A DNA stretch of 64,000 nt, from NCBI RefSeq assembly GCF_007676705.1, contig NZ_VEBF01000001.1, positions 1,922,001 through 1,986,000 of the forward strand, written 5' to 3'. The notes below the pieces were generated by a model that was not told the DNA's origin, ran no database searches, and was given only the letters and a program-made list of their open reading frames with translations. The position numbers were made by a program, and so were the translations under genes. Source of the stretch: Paenibacillus xylanexedens. GTDB lineage: Bacteria; Bacillota; Bacilli; Paenibacillales; Paenibacillaceae. Shown here piece after piece: positions 52,538 to 61,925 of this stretch (positions are counted from its first letter, which is position 1; each line of letters begins with the position of its first letter).

Positions 52538-52607
52538 TTGGCCCTCACTGGGATACATGGACGAAATTTAGACGATGGTATGGAACATGTGGAATAGCAG
52601 ACCAACA

Positions 52608-52648
52608 AAAAGTAGCCCGTCAGGCCAGACACCTGACAGGCTACTTTT
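52608..52648. terminator. Bidirectional terminator
   Basis: AAAAAGTAGCC-CGTCAGG...CCTGACA-GGCTACTTTT lies between the convergent oxidoreductase and esterase/beta-helix genes, with A/T tails on both sides. Confidence 0.92.
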
Positions 52649-52655
52649 CCGAATG

Positions 52656-55600
52656 TTACAGTTCGGTTACGGTCACACCCGCCGCCTTGTAATAATCCTC
52701 ATTCAAGTTGCTCAGTATATTGGCCTTCAGCAAAATGCCGACGCCGGCAAATAGACCGATCCCGTTCGTATTACCTTCAATTCGGTTATTCTCAATCTGG
52801 ACGTTCTCGGGGTCACCTTGGCCGACATTGCCCGCTCCGGCATCACCGTTGTCGTGATCAAGCCGCACGGCCCAGTAACCGCTGGCAGTATTGTTGCGGA
52901 TCACATTGCCACGAATCACCGTGCCAGGTCCGTTCAGTACCTTAATTCCTGCCGCATCCGCGATTGTCGTTGTGTTCTCTATGAGATTATCCTCAATTAA
53001 TGTATCTGGCGTACCCATGATCACCGAAATCCCGGTTTGGCTGTTCATGATGATATTGTCATGGATATAGTTTCCTTTGCCAGACTTGCTGTGGTTGCTG
53101 GGTGCTGAACCTCCTGTATTGCCGAGTCCAATCCCAGCTCCTACTAGTACATCCCTTATCACATTGCCTGAGATTTCATTGAAATATTCCAGTTCGCCAT
53201 GAAGATCGATGGCATCCAGCTTTGTCCCGTTAAATGTATTCCCACGCAGCACGTTGTTGTGGGCCACAAACTGGATCAGCGCCCCGTGCCGGAGATAAGG
53301 ACCCTCAAATGTACTGTCCTCCACCACATTCCATAACGTATCGTTGTCAAAGCCGAGCCGGTCCGTTTTGGCCGTCCCCTGAATGGAAATACCATAGCCT
53401 GAACCTCCAGGCCCCAGGTCAGTCGCGTTACGGAACGTTGCATGTTTTACAACGACATCCCGGCTATGCTCAATACGGATAGCCATCCGTTTAAACTTTT
53501 CCACAATCACTCCGTCAATTGTAATCTCATAGGATGGGGCCTCGCCGTAGTTGGCGATGTGGATCATGCTATCCGGTCCCCCCGCGGTGGGATTATTGGA
53601 TTTGTGATCGGTTGTGTAACTGCCTGACCAGGATGAAGTAACCGTCATATTGGACACCAGAATGTTATGCTGAGCCGAGGCTTTCAGGACAGCGCTGCCC
53701 TTAACCTGATCCAGCGATGTCTTGAGCACGGTTCCTTCGCTGCTCTCTCCTCTAAGGTTTACCCCTGACTTGAGCATCAGGTTGGTGATCTCATCCGGTC
53801 CGGATAACAAATTGTACACACCGTCAGGCAAAAACACTTCATCTCCTTCACTTGCCCCATTGATGGCTGCCTGTATAGCGGGTCGGTCATCGCTCGTATT
53901 GTCAGTCGGATTTGCCCCGTAATCCCGTACATCAATCGTACGTCCGGTTACGGCATGTGGAGAATGGACCGCATGCGGCGTTCCATCTGTCTCGGTCAGG
54001 CCGGGAGCGATAAATGGCACCGTACCCTCCGGCGCTTGCGGCTCGACGTAGGGAATCAGGGCAACAGGGGTTCCGCCTCCTGCAAAGGGCGCATACAGAT
54101 GGACATCGGTCAAACTTGTATAGATACTGGAATCCGAATTGCCGTGCCCGGTGATCCGGACATGACGTGCAGAAGTATCCGGGATATCAAACGCCTGGAT
54201 ATCTGTGGTATCCCCACTGCTTTCCCCGCTGAACACCTGTGTCCACAGCTCGCCGTCAACAGACGTTTCCACCTCAAAGAAGGTCTGCCTCACATCCCCT
54301 TTGTAAAAGCCGATGCCAACATATCCGACTTGTTGTTCCTCGCCCAGATCAAAGGCAATCCATTGCCCATCTCCGGCAGCTGACCAGCGTGTATAGCTGT
54401 TATTGTCGATTGTATTGGTCGCCAGATTGCCGTCGCTGCCGCTGGCCGAGACCGAAACAACCGACAGCGGCGATACGGGAACGGCAAGCGTGGTAAGATC
54501 GGTCGTTAACTCACTGCTCACGTTGCCTGCCTTGTCAATCGCCTTTACTTGAAACGTATAGGGCGTTCCGGCTGCAAGTCCGCTGTCCCGGAACGACAGC
54601 TTCTCCTGTTCAGTCAGCAATGTGCCATCCCGGTATATCCGGTATGCTTCTACAGCCGTATCGTCGCTTGCAGCAGGCCATTTCAGTTCCGCAAAATCCG
54701 TTCCCCAATTGCGAACCTCCAGCTCGGCTCCCGGCTCCCATTCCGGCGCCTTCGTATCGCTGCCAGCTTCAGTTAAAGCAATGACAGATAACTGTGGGCG
54801 AGGATTGCTCGTTCCGTTAGCTTCCTTGGTATACACATTTACAGAGACACCTGTATCCGCGGCGTCTCCGAGCAGAAACGCCACCTGCGTGGAATCCGGA
54901 CGGCTCTTCACATAATCGGTCACATCGACTTCATAGACCGCCGGGCTACCGCTGCGATCCGCCGTGACCTGGAATGTGTCAAGAAGCGCACTCTCGCTGA
55001 GGGTCGTGACTGGGGCATTTGACCAGGTTAACGATGATTCGTTCCAGTCGGTTGCTTCCAAACCGTACAGGGACAGTTCCGTGTCTGTATTCGACGTGCC
55101 TTTTTTGGCGGCAATTTGCAGTCGGTATCGATCTCCTTCGCTCTCATTTCCGGTCATATCGAACTTGAAATATACATATTTCTTGGTGGACGAAGTGGAG
55201 GAAATGCTGAGCAATCCGGTGCTGGAGCCCGTGGCCTGATTGAAATTAAGATCCGGCTTGCCACTGTCTATTGCCGCATCGTCACTTGGCAGCTCGCTGG
55301 ATATAACCTTCTCAATCCATTGCGGATCTTCTTCATCCTCTTCCTCGCCAGATGTAGTGTCTTCCCGATCACTTTTGAATATAATCGGCTCAGTTACGAC
55401 CCGGTTCTTCACATGCTCATCAAGAAACGCCCACGCCTCTGCATTGGCAATCTCGGAAGCAGTTCCCGTAAATCCGTGACCCTGACCGGTTACGATTTTC
55501 AGATCCACAACCGGTACACCCGCGGATTGAAGCTGGCTCGCCAATGTAACGCTGTCCGTATAGGGAATAGTGGCGTCGGCATCACCATGCCGAATCCAGA

Positions 55601-56981
55601 TCGGCGGATCATCTGGTGAAGCGTACGTGCCCGGCATCGCAAGTCTGGCCTGTTCCGGTACATCCCATGCTCGATTACCCCCAAGCAGGGCGGTAACAGA
55701 GCTATAGTTATTGGCAAATGCAGTCGTAAAATCGGCTGGACCATACCAGTCGGCTACCGCCTGCACCTTGTCGGAATACTCAGGCCATCCACCGGAGCCT
55801 TCAAGATCAGGTACTTGTACGGTTGCTCCTGTATCCAGCTCCACGGTGTCGCCGGCAACCATGTCCCCTGTTGTTCCGAGCAATGCAGCCAAATGGCCGC
55901 CTGCGGACGACCCCCAAACTCCGATACGGCTCGGGTCCAGATTGTACTGGGCCGCATTCGCCCGCAAATACCGGATAGCGAGCTTCACATCCTGAATCTG
56001 CGCAGGGAACGGCGCTTCAGGTGTCAGTCGGTAGTCCAGAGACACGCCGATGTAACCACGTTTGAGTACATAATTGCAGATTGAGCCAAGTGCCTGCTTC
56101 CGATCCCCGTGGTTCCAGCCACCACCATGGATGTAGACCATGACTGGCATCGGTTCAGACGCGGGCGTCTCGGGAACGGCAATGGATGAATACATCGCCC
56201 GTCCGCCGGCCGTGCCAATCTCCACATCCTCATATAAGGTCACCCCCTGTGGAGGCGTAAATTCAGTGTTCTCCTCTGCAGGTGGCACAGGGGACGGAGG
56301 CGGGGTTATTCCGGGAATTGCCTGACCGAAGATGGCGACATTGTCGATATACATGTTGGCCTGCATGGCATCTCCCGTCCGAAAACGAATTTTAACCGTG
56401 CTGTTATTGTTCGCTTCCGAACCCAGCAGCCAGCTTTTAAGCGTATTGCCTTCCTTGTTTTTCAGGTCCGGGGTGCCTGGAGGAAGTTCAAAGGTCTCCA
56501 GCGTCGTCCAGGAAGTGCCACCGTCCTTGGACCATTCCATAATGACGCTTCCGCTTATATAGGAAGAGGCACGGGTGTAATAGCTCAGCCGGATGTTTCC
56601 GTATCCCGTCAGGTCAAGCGGCAGCGCAAGTGCATCCGTTCCATCAATCTTGATCATATTGGGCAGCGATGGTGCGGTTGTCGAGGAAGACGTTTTGGCC
56701 TTGCTTCCTCCTTCTCCTTCCTGTATCCATGGAGCCTTCAGCGCAATTCCGCCAGTAGAGCCAAAATTGTCCGGGTCATCGAAGTTTTCCGCGTAAATTT
56801 CCAGCTCAGGCCCCTCCGGATCTGCGATATTCCCTTCCTGCGCTGCGCTTAGGATCGGATGAGAAACAGTGTCTTCCATCGCCTGGACTTCATTCACGGG
56901 AATGGTAGTACCGCTAATAAGCATTACAGACATGGCAACAAGTACAACCCGCTTCTTCCACGTTTTGAACAAGTCATTCAC
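52656..56981 (-). CDS. Secreted esterase-discoidin-beta-helix fusion protein
   Basis: About 1441 residues from the GTG at 56981, which follows GGAGGGG by 6 nt (numbering here from the longer frame at 57002). Signal peptide to about 41. Residues 65-227: beta-sandwich carbohydrate-binding-like domain. 255-533: alpha/beta-hydrolase esterase with HGGGW (292-296), Ser366 in GSSAGG, Asp474/476 and His509. An acidic linker at about 545-560. 563-745: DNRLRE-type domain. 755-840: fibronectin III. 845-975: F5/8 discoidin. 1022-1448: right-handed beta-helix of the pectate-lyase superfamily (DVRDYGANPTDNTSDDRPAIQAAI). It probably deacylates and cleaves an acidic polysaccharide; last gene of the locus. 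Confidence 0.85.
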   Translation of the reverse strand: MNDLFKTWKKRVVLVAMSVMLISGTTIPVNEVQAMEDTVSHPILSAAQEGNIADPEGPELEIYAENFDDPDNFGSTGGIALKAPWIQEGEGGSKAKTSSSTTAPSLPNMIKIDGTDALALPLDLTGYGNIRLSYYTRASSYISGSVIMEWSKDGGTSWTTLETFELPPGTPDLKNKEGNTLKSWLLGSEANNNSTVKIRFRTGDAMQANMYIDNVAIFGQAIPGITPPPSPVPPAEENTEFTPPQGVTLYEDVEIGTAGGRAMYSSIAVPETPASEPMPVMVYIHGGGWNHGDRKQALGSICNYVLKRGYIGVSLDYRLTPEAPFPAQIQDVKLAIRYLRANAAQYNLDPSRIGVWGSSAGGHLAALLGTTGDMVAGDTVELDTGATVQVPDLEGSGGWPEYSDKVQAVADWYGPADFTTAFANNYSSVTALLGGNRAWDVPEQARLAMPGTYASPDDPPIWIRHGDADATIPYTDSVTLASQLQSAGVPVVDLKIVTGQGHGFTGTASEIANAEAWAFLDEHVKNRVVTEPIIFKSDREDTTSGEEEDEEDPQWIEKVISSELPSDDAAIDSGKPDLNFNQATGSSTGLLSISSTSSTKKYVYFKFDMTGNESEGDRYRLQIAAKKGTSNTDTELSLYGLEATDWNESSLTWSNAPVTTLSESALLDTFQVTADRSGSPAVYEVDVTDYVKSRPDSTQVAFLLGDAADTGVSVNVYTKEANGTSNPRPQLSVIALTEAGSDTKAPEWEPGAELEVRNWGTDFAELKWPAASDDTAVEAYRIYRDGTLLTEQEKLSFRDSGLAAGTPYTFQVKAIDKAGNVSSELTTDLTTLAVPVSPLSVVSVSASGSDGNLATNTIDNNSYTRWSAAGDGQWIAFDLGEEQQVGYVGIGFYKGDVRQTFFEVETSVDGELWTQVFSGESSGDTTDIQAFDIPDTSARHVRITGHGNSDSSIYTSLTDVHLYAPFAGGGTPVALIPYVEPQAPEGTVPFIAPGLTETDGTPHAVHSPHAVTGRTIDVRDYGANPTDNTSDDRPAIQAAINGASEGDEVFLPDGVYNLLSGPDEITNLMLKSGVNLRGESSEGTVLKTSLDQVKGSAVLKASAQHNILVSNMTVTSSWSGSYTTDHKSNNPTAGGPDSMIHIANYGEAPSYEITIDGVIVEKFKRMAIRIEHSRDVVVKHATFRNATDLGPGGSGYGISIQGTAKTDRLGFDNDTLWNVVEDSTFEGPYLRHGALIQFVAHNNVLRGNTFNGTKLDAIDLHGELEYFNEISGNVIRDVLVGAGIGLGNTGGSAPSNHSKSGKGNYIHDNIIMNSQTGISVIMGTPDTLIEDNLIENTTTIADAAGIKVLNGPGTVIRGNVIRNNTASGYWAVRLDHDNGDAGAGNVGQGDPENVQIENNRIEGNTNGIGLFAGVGILLKANILSNLNEDYYKAAGVTVTEL

Positions 56982-57035
56982 CTGTATCCCCTCCATATTC
57001 ACCTGACTGCACTGCTACCCTTACATCCCGCCAAT

Positions 57036-58586
57036 CTAGCGACGCGGTGCCGATACCCCTTCGCCATCCTTGAATTTCTGCGTAGCTTCCTCAATTGCAC
57101 GATCGCCACCTTTGGCTTTCCATTCCTCAACCACCTTAGGCCAGTCGGAAATCGGCTCTTTACCGTAAACCATCTTGATCATGTGTGTGAGCAGTACCTG
57201 GGGAGGTGTATCCGAATTGGGCGCAATATCTGGATTCTGTACAAAGGCTTCCAGACGCGGGTCAAAGGTGATGCCATCCCGGCCCTCTTTGGCCAAAATG
57301 GTGTCGTAAATGTTCATCAGCTTCCTGCCTTCCTCCGTCAGCGATAACGAGCCTTTGTTGTACGTTGTGTCCTGTACGAGCCACAAGAATGACTGGCGGT
57401 AACGCTCTTCGTCCACACCAGCGGAGTCCGTCGGGGCGGTGTACGAAATCTCGCCATTATCCTCCGTGTATGTCTCCCCTTCCGTGCCGTACGTGAAAAA
57501 TTTCTCCGCTTCATCTGATACCATCCAGTTAAAAAAACGGATGATTGAAGCCGGGTCAGCCGCATCCTTATTAATAAAGTAGGCACGTGTCACCGGACCG
57601 TACAGGTAATAACCACCCTTACCGTCCGGACCGACGGGCGAAGGGATAATCTCGATCTCTGCATCCGGAACCGACGCTTTAATCTGCTTCTCCCACTGGA
57701 TCAGTTCGTTTGCGTTCATGGACCACATGCCCGCCTTGCCGGAAAGAATCGTATTTTTGAATACCGTTGAATTGATAGTCGCGAACTCTTTGTTGATCAG
57801 CCCTTCGTCGTACATCGTCTTGTATACAGTCAGCGCTTGCTGCATATTCTCGTTATCCATGAATTTGGGTACAATCTGATCGCCCTGCTGCTCCATCATG
57901 GACAGGAACTGCTGCACGTCATAGGCTCCGAAGAACGTATCTGCATATTTGAAATCTTCGCGCCCCATATAGGGATTCTCCACCCCAAGTTTCTTGAAGG
58001 CGCGCAGAACCTCCAGTGTTTCCTCTACCGTTGTGGGCACCGGCAATCCGGTTTTCTCCAGCAAATCCTTGCGAATCCAGGTGGCCCGGCGAGATGGATT
58101 CGATAAATATTCAGGGATGGCGTAAATTTGGCCGTCATGGGTCACTTGATCCCAGGCTTCCTTCGGCACGGTCTTGAGCAAGTCTGGCCCATACTGCTTC
58201 AGCAGATCATCCAGCGGCTGGAATACACCAGCTTCGACCGAGCCGGCCATCTCCTTGCCGTTGACGCCGCCATCGCCCTGTACAACATCAGGAATATCAT
58301 TGGTGGCAAACATCTGGACCATTTTCTGCTCATATTCCTTATGAGGCACCAAGACGATTTTCAGATCGGTATTGGTCAGATCCTCCAGCTTTTTCACCCA
58401 TTTATCCTGGTTGATGTCCGGCGACTTCTCCACATACGTATACGCCAGCGTACGCAGTGACATGGAGAATTTCGTTTTGCCGTCTCCCCCACCCTTACCA
58501 GATGCCGCTCCGCTCCCATTGTTGCATCCCGTCATGACGGCTGCCGCCAGCAATAGCGCCAAACCTGAGACCATCCACTTTTTCAT
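57036..58586 (-). CDS. LplA-type sugar-binding lipoprotein
   Basis: A 516-residue ABC-importer binding protein (family 1 extracellular solute-binding). Lipobox VMTGCNN, then a Gly/Ser linker. Body motifs: YVEKSPDINQDKW, LVPHKEYEQKMVQMFATNDIPDVV, QVTHDGQIYAIPEY and RKDLLEKTGLPVPTTVEETLEVLRAFK, the LplA/lipo-sugar pattern of Paenibacillus. Its permeases, normally LplB/YtcP-like, are not in the window; they may be upstream of the regulator or supplied elsewhere. It likely binds oligosaccharides released by the adjacent enzymes. Confidence 0.88.
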   Translation of the reverse strand: MKKWMVSGLALLLAAAVMTGCNNGSGAASGKGGGDGKTKFSMSLRTLAYTYVEKSPDINQDKWVKKLEDLTNTDLKIVLVPHKEYEQKMVQMFATNDIPDVVQGDGGVNGKEMAGSVEAGVFQPLDDLLKQYGPDLLKTVPKEAWDQVTHDGQIYAIPEYLSNPSRRATWIRKDLLEKTGLPVPTTVEETLEVLRAFKKLGVENPYMGREDFKYADTFFGAYDVQQFLSMMEQQGDQIVPKFMDNENMQQALTVYKTMYDEGLINKEFATINSTVFKNTILSGKAGMWSMNANELIQWEKQIKASVPDAEIEIIPSPVGPDGKGGYYLYGPVTRAYFINKDAADPASIIRFFNWMVSDEAEKFFTYGTEGETYTEDNGEISYTAPTDSAGVDEERYRQSFLWLVQDTTYNKGSLSLTEEGRKLMNIYDTILAKEGRDGITFDPRLEAFVQNPDIAPNSDTPPQVLLTHMIKMVYGKEPISDWPKVVEEWKAKGGDRAIEEATQKFKDGEGVSAPRR

Positions 58587-58632
58587 GCTACCCCTCTTTT
58601 CATCCTGATTTAGATTTAGGTACCACCCGTTT

Positions 58633-58647
58633 GTGAAGCGCTTTCAA
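58633..58647. promoter_or_regulatory. Possible cre-like site
   Basis: GTGAAGCGCTTTCAA, 47 bp before the lipoprotein start. The core GAAGCGCTTTC matches the catabolite-repression motif (minus strand TTGAAAGCGCTT), but one outer half is poor. Confidence 0.35.
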
Positions 58648-58656
58648 ATAGATGTT

Positions 58657-58693
58657 AAAACATCCCCACCGCCTGCAACAATGGGGATGTTTT
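58657..58693 (-). terminator. Intercistronic terminator
   Basis: AAAACATCCCCA...TGGGGATGTTTT between the lyase and the lipoprotein genes. It may uncouple part of the transcript so the binding protein has its own promoter. Confidence 0.78.
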
Positions 58694-58724
58694 AGATAAG
58701 ATTGCGTTTTCTTTAGGTAGAGTA

Positions 58725-61094
58725 CTAGTACGCTTTGGATACCTCAATCTTCTTCGTTACACCGTTGTCGGTAAAGTAGAGATGGATGCCGTGGTCCTGG
58801 TCATCAATGAAATAGGGCACATACTTCGGCTCCTCACTCCGGTACGGCACAAGCAGCGTTACAATCCTGTGGCTTGAGGCAGGCCTTGTTTCCGCGCTCA
58901 GATGATAGTGCCTCGCCAGTCCTTCGTACTCTGCCGGGTCCACACCTGCGAATTGATCCGTCTGGCTGAGCGACAGCTCGCCGGAGGAAGCGTAGACAAA
59001 CGTACCCTCTAGCCCCGCCTTGCTTCCGTTTACACGGAAACTCTGTCCTTTCAGCTGTAACGGGTGCAATGCATGGAACAACCACTGAATGCTGTCCGGC
59101 TTTTCCAGGTCAATGTGATCCACAATGACAACGTATGACGATTGCAGAAAATGGATTTCCCGCACAACCCGCTGTACATGCGGTACAGTGCTGGCGTAGG
59201 CATCGGTCGCTACCGCACGTACATAACCATCGCCGTCCCGCCAATAGGCTTCTTCGATCTGCCCGGTTGCGGCCATGTTCAGCACCTTGTTGTTCTCGGC
59301 ATACTGCCCTGCTCCGCCGATCAGCACATTGTTTTTGGAACGTGTCTGCCTTCTCCATTCCCGGTGGAAAGAGCTGCCGTGGGCGATATAATAGCCGGTA
59401 TCGGCCGCAAGCGGCTCGCCGAACGCATGCAGTGTGAAGCTGTTTTGATCCGCATGGCTATGGCTGATGGAACCATAACGGCTCGACTTGAGCAGCAGCA
59501 TAATATGCTCTTTCGGATCATCCATCCGGTGATGCATGGCCACCCATCCCACATCCCGGAACCACTTGAGCGGCTCGATGCCTACAGGGGGCTCCTCCTC
59601 CACCTGCGGATAATCGTGGCGGTATACCAGATCGTCAAAACGAAAGTCCCACCAGCCGTAGTTATAGAAAGCACCCTCGGTCCCTGGGTCGTTGCGCCGC
59701 ACATTTTCAAAGTACCACTGGTACCAACCGTTGCCCGTCACACCGGCGAGCTGGCGGACAAGATAACCGGTTTTCAAGTTTACCGGGTCGCCCAGGGTAG
59801 ACTGATCACCGAAGCTGGCCCGCCGTGCATCAGGTGGGTACACATAGAGCGGAAAATCCCCGGTACGCTGGAAGAACGGACGACGGAAGAAGTCGATACC
59901 CGCATAGTTTCGCAACAAATTCATCGCCTCGGTCACATACGCCATGCCTGTCGTCCAGTACATCGGGCCCTCCGCCCAGCCGCCATCACTGCCTCCCCAC
60001 GGAGAGTATAGACAGGCGTAATAGTCGACGGCATAATCCAGCCATTGCGCCGCCTGCTGTTCCTCATGCAACAAGGCAATACAGCAAGGTACTAGCACGG
60101 AGGACAATGAACGCACCGCATGGCTGTCGTAGGGCACATGATGGATCTTGGAGCGGACCATAACATGCTGTGCCACCTGCTCCGTCCGGCGAAGCAAACT
60201 GCGTCTTACCACATCTCGCTCTTCGCTGTTCAACTCGTCATACAGCCAGTCGTAGCCCCAAGCCAGCCCGGCAGCAACCCGAAAGGCTGCCTCGTCGTTA
60301 TAATCGCGGGATGTCGCTCCCTCTGTATCCCAACCCGCGACATGCAGCAGCCAGCTTTTCCCGGCTTCAAGCAGCCGCGCGTCACCAAGCACTCGTCCGG
60401 CGATACTGAGATGACGAATGGCATATAATACTTCCTGACAGTCAATATACATTTGCCGCCATAACACAGCGACACGTTGGTTATCCGGATAAGGCAGCGG
60501 TTCGCCGATCGGGTCGCGGGCTGCCCACGGTTCCACGGAATTCGACATAAATGCATCCCAGCCGCAATACGTGGAGTCGGACGCCACACCTTCCGCAAGT
60601 GCCTTCAGTCCAGTCTCTCCAAGCCACAGCCGGGGATGGGCCGTATCTGTGGATGCGTAACGCTGCGACCGTGACGGTAATGGCGTCTCCGGCAGGCCGG
60701 GAGGCACCGTGAAGCTTCGCACCTCACTCCATGCCGACTTTTCCCTCTGCTTGCCCTCCAAGGCATCCGCTTCAACTTCCGTTCCTTCCTGCACCGGATG
60801 CTCCAAAAGCAAGGCATAACGCCAGTAATAATCCCCTTTTTCAAATACCCGGTCCGGTGTGAAAAAGTTATAGGGGAGCGGGGCAAACGTCATCGTCTCT
60901 TCTTCCTGAAAAGAAGGCCCAGCCGACACTTGCAGCATATAAGCATTCTCATCCTCCTGCTGTGCCTCCATCCATGTAAATCTCGGCGGATTCTCTTGCA
61001 GAACGGAGTGTTCGTCAGGTGCATAGTCAACATGGAACGGCCCGCTCATCGGTTGGTATAACGGTCTTTCTGCGGGTATCCGCTTAACTTCCAT
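58725..61094 (-). CDS. Heparinase II/III-like polysaccharide lyase
   Basis: A 789-residue protein without a signal peptide, so probably cytoplasmic. N-terminal ~130 residues: DUF4962-like strand domain (DEHSVLQENPPRFTWMEA...YYWRYALL). The middle is an (alpha/alpha) toroid of repeated helices (HPRLWLGETGLKAL, AAFRVAAGLAWGYDWLYDELN). The C-terminal beta-sheet part has SISHSHADQNSFTLHAFGEPLAADTGYY, the heparinase II/III motif. Length and layout fit PL15/PL17-like oligo-uronate lyases, which split imported acidic oligosaccharides from the end; the exact polymer is not decided by sequence. It lies 36 bp after the SDR gene. Confidence 0.85.
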   Translation of the reverse strand: MEVKRIPAERPLYQPMSGPFHVDYAPDEHSVLQENPPRFTWMEAQQEDENAYMLQVSAGPSFQEEETMTFAPLPYNFFTPDRVFEKGDYYWRYALLLEHPVQEGTEVEADALEGKQREKSAWSEVRSFTVPPGLPETPLPSRSQRYASTDTAHPRLWLGETGLKALAEGVASDSTYCGWDAFMSNSVEPWAARDPIGEPLPYPDNQRVAVLWRQMYIDCQEVLYAIRHLSIAGRVLGDARLLEAGKSWLLHVAGWDTEGATSRDYNDEAAFRVAAGLAWGYDWLYDELNSEERDVVRRSLLRRTEQVAQHVMVRSKIHHVPYDSHAVRSLSSVLVPCCIALLHEEQQAAQWLDYAVDYYACLYSPWGGSDGGWAEGPMYWTTGMAYVTEAMNLLRNYAGIDFFRRPFFQRTGDFPLYVYPPDARRASFGDQSTLGDPVNLKTGYLVRQLAGVTGNGWYQWYFENVRRNDPGTEGAFYNYGWWDFRFDDLVYRHDYPQVEEEPPVGIEPLKWFRDVGWVAMHHRMDDPKEHIMLLLKSSRYGSISHSHADQNSFTLHAFGEPLAADTGYYIAHGSSFHREWRRQTRSKNNVLIGGAGQYAENNKVLNMAATGQIEEAYWRDGDGYVRAVATDAYASTVPHVQRVVREIHFLQSSYVVIVDHIDLEKPDSIQWLFHALHPLQLKGQSFRVNGSKAGLEGTFVYASSGELSLSQTDQFAGVDPAEYEGLARHYHLSAETRPASSHRIVTLLVPYRSEEPKYVPYFIDDQDHGIHLYFTDNGVTKKIEVSKAY

Positions 61095-61130
61095 CGTATC
61101 GTCCCCTTCCTTTTCGCAAGTGGTGTGGCA

Positions 61131-61898
61131 TCAACGCATATACATTCCGCCATTGATTTCAATCGTTTCTCCGGTAATAAAAGCGCCCAGCTCGGAACAG
61201 AGATACAGCGCCGCCCCAGCCACATCATCCGGATTCCCTTCCCGTCCGAGGGGGATGCTGCTTACGGCAGAAGATCGTCCTTCCTCCGAGGTAAACGTAG
61301 CATGGAATGCCGTCTGGCCGATGAAGCCCGGCGAGAGGGCATTGACCGTAACACCAGAAGGAGCCAGTTCCTTGGCCAGGCCTTTGGTTAACGCAATGAT
61401 TGCCGCTTTGGAGGCAGCATATATCGCCGCACCCGGACCGCCTCCATTATGAGCCGCTACCGAGGTCAAATTGATAATTCGGCCACTTCCGCCCGCTTTC
61501 ATGCCTGGAATGACCGCTTTGGAGACAAACACGGCGCTCTTCAGATTGACATCCATAATACGGCTGTAAAGCTCCTCGCTCATTCTTTCAATCGGACTTC
61601 GCTCCACCAGATGACCCGCATTATTGACCAACAGCTCAATCGGTCCACCAAAGTGGGAAGTGATATCCCCAATCATCGACTCAATGGCCGCCGTATCCGT
61701 CACATCTGCCCGGAACGCCGCTGCTTCACCCCCGGAAGCACGGATCGCGGCCACGACCTCCTCGGCCCGCTCCATATTATGCAGGCCATTCACGGCCACC
61801 CTGGCCCCGCAGCGAGCCAATCCCCCAGCAATGGCAGCGCCAATGCCTCCACTTGAGCCCGTCACCAGCGCAATTTTGTTCTGCAAATTAATATTCAT
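61131..61898 (-). CDS. SDR-family dehydrogenase
   Basis: A 255-residue short-chain dehydrogenase. The ATG at 61898 has GGGAGG about 10 nt upstream (a TTG at 61904 is nearer). NAD(P) motif VTGSSGGIGAAIA, NNAG at LLVNNAGHL, catalytic Ser in LTSVAAHNG and Tyr-Lys in IYAASKAA; C-terminal ETIEINGGMYMR. In a uronate-lyase locus, an SDR of this class often reduces the 4-deoxy-5-keto sugar (DEH reductase or KduD-like), which is inferred here from neighbours. Confidence 0.88.
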   Translation of the reverse strand: MNINLQNKIALVTGSSGGIGAAIAGGLARCGARVAVNGLHNMERAEEVVAAIRASGGEAAAFRADVTDTAAIESMIGDITSHFGGPIELLVNNAGHLVERSPIERMSEELYSRIMDVNLKSAVFVSKAVIPGMKAGGSGRIINLTSVAAHNGGGPGAAIYAASKAAIIALTKGLAKELAPSGVTVNALSPGFIGQTAFHATFTSEEGRSSAVSSIPLGREGNPDDVAGAALYLCSELGAFITGETIEINGGMYMR

Positions 61899-61925
61899 CT
61901 TCAATCTTCCTCCCTGTAACCCGAG

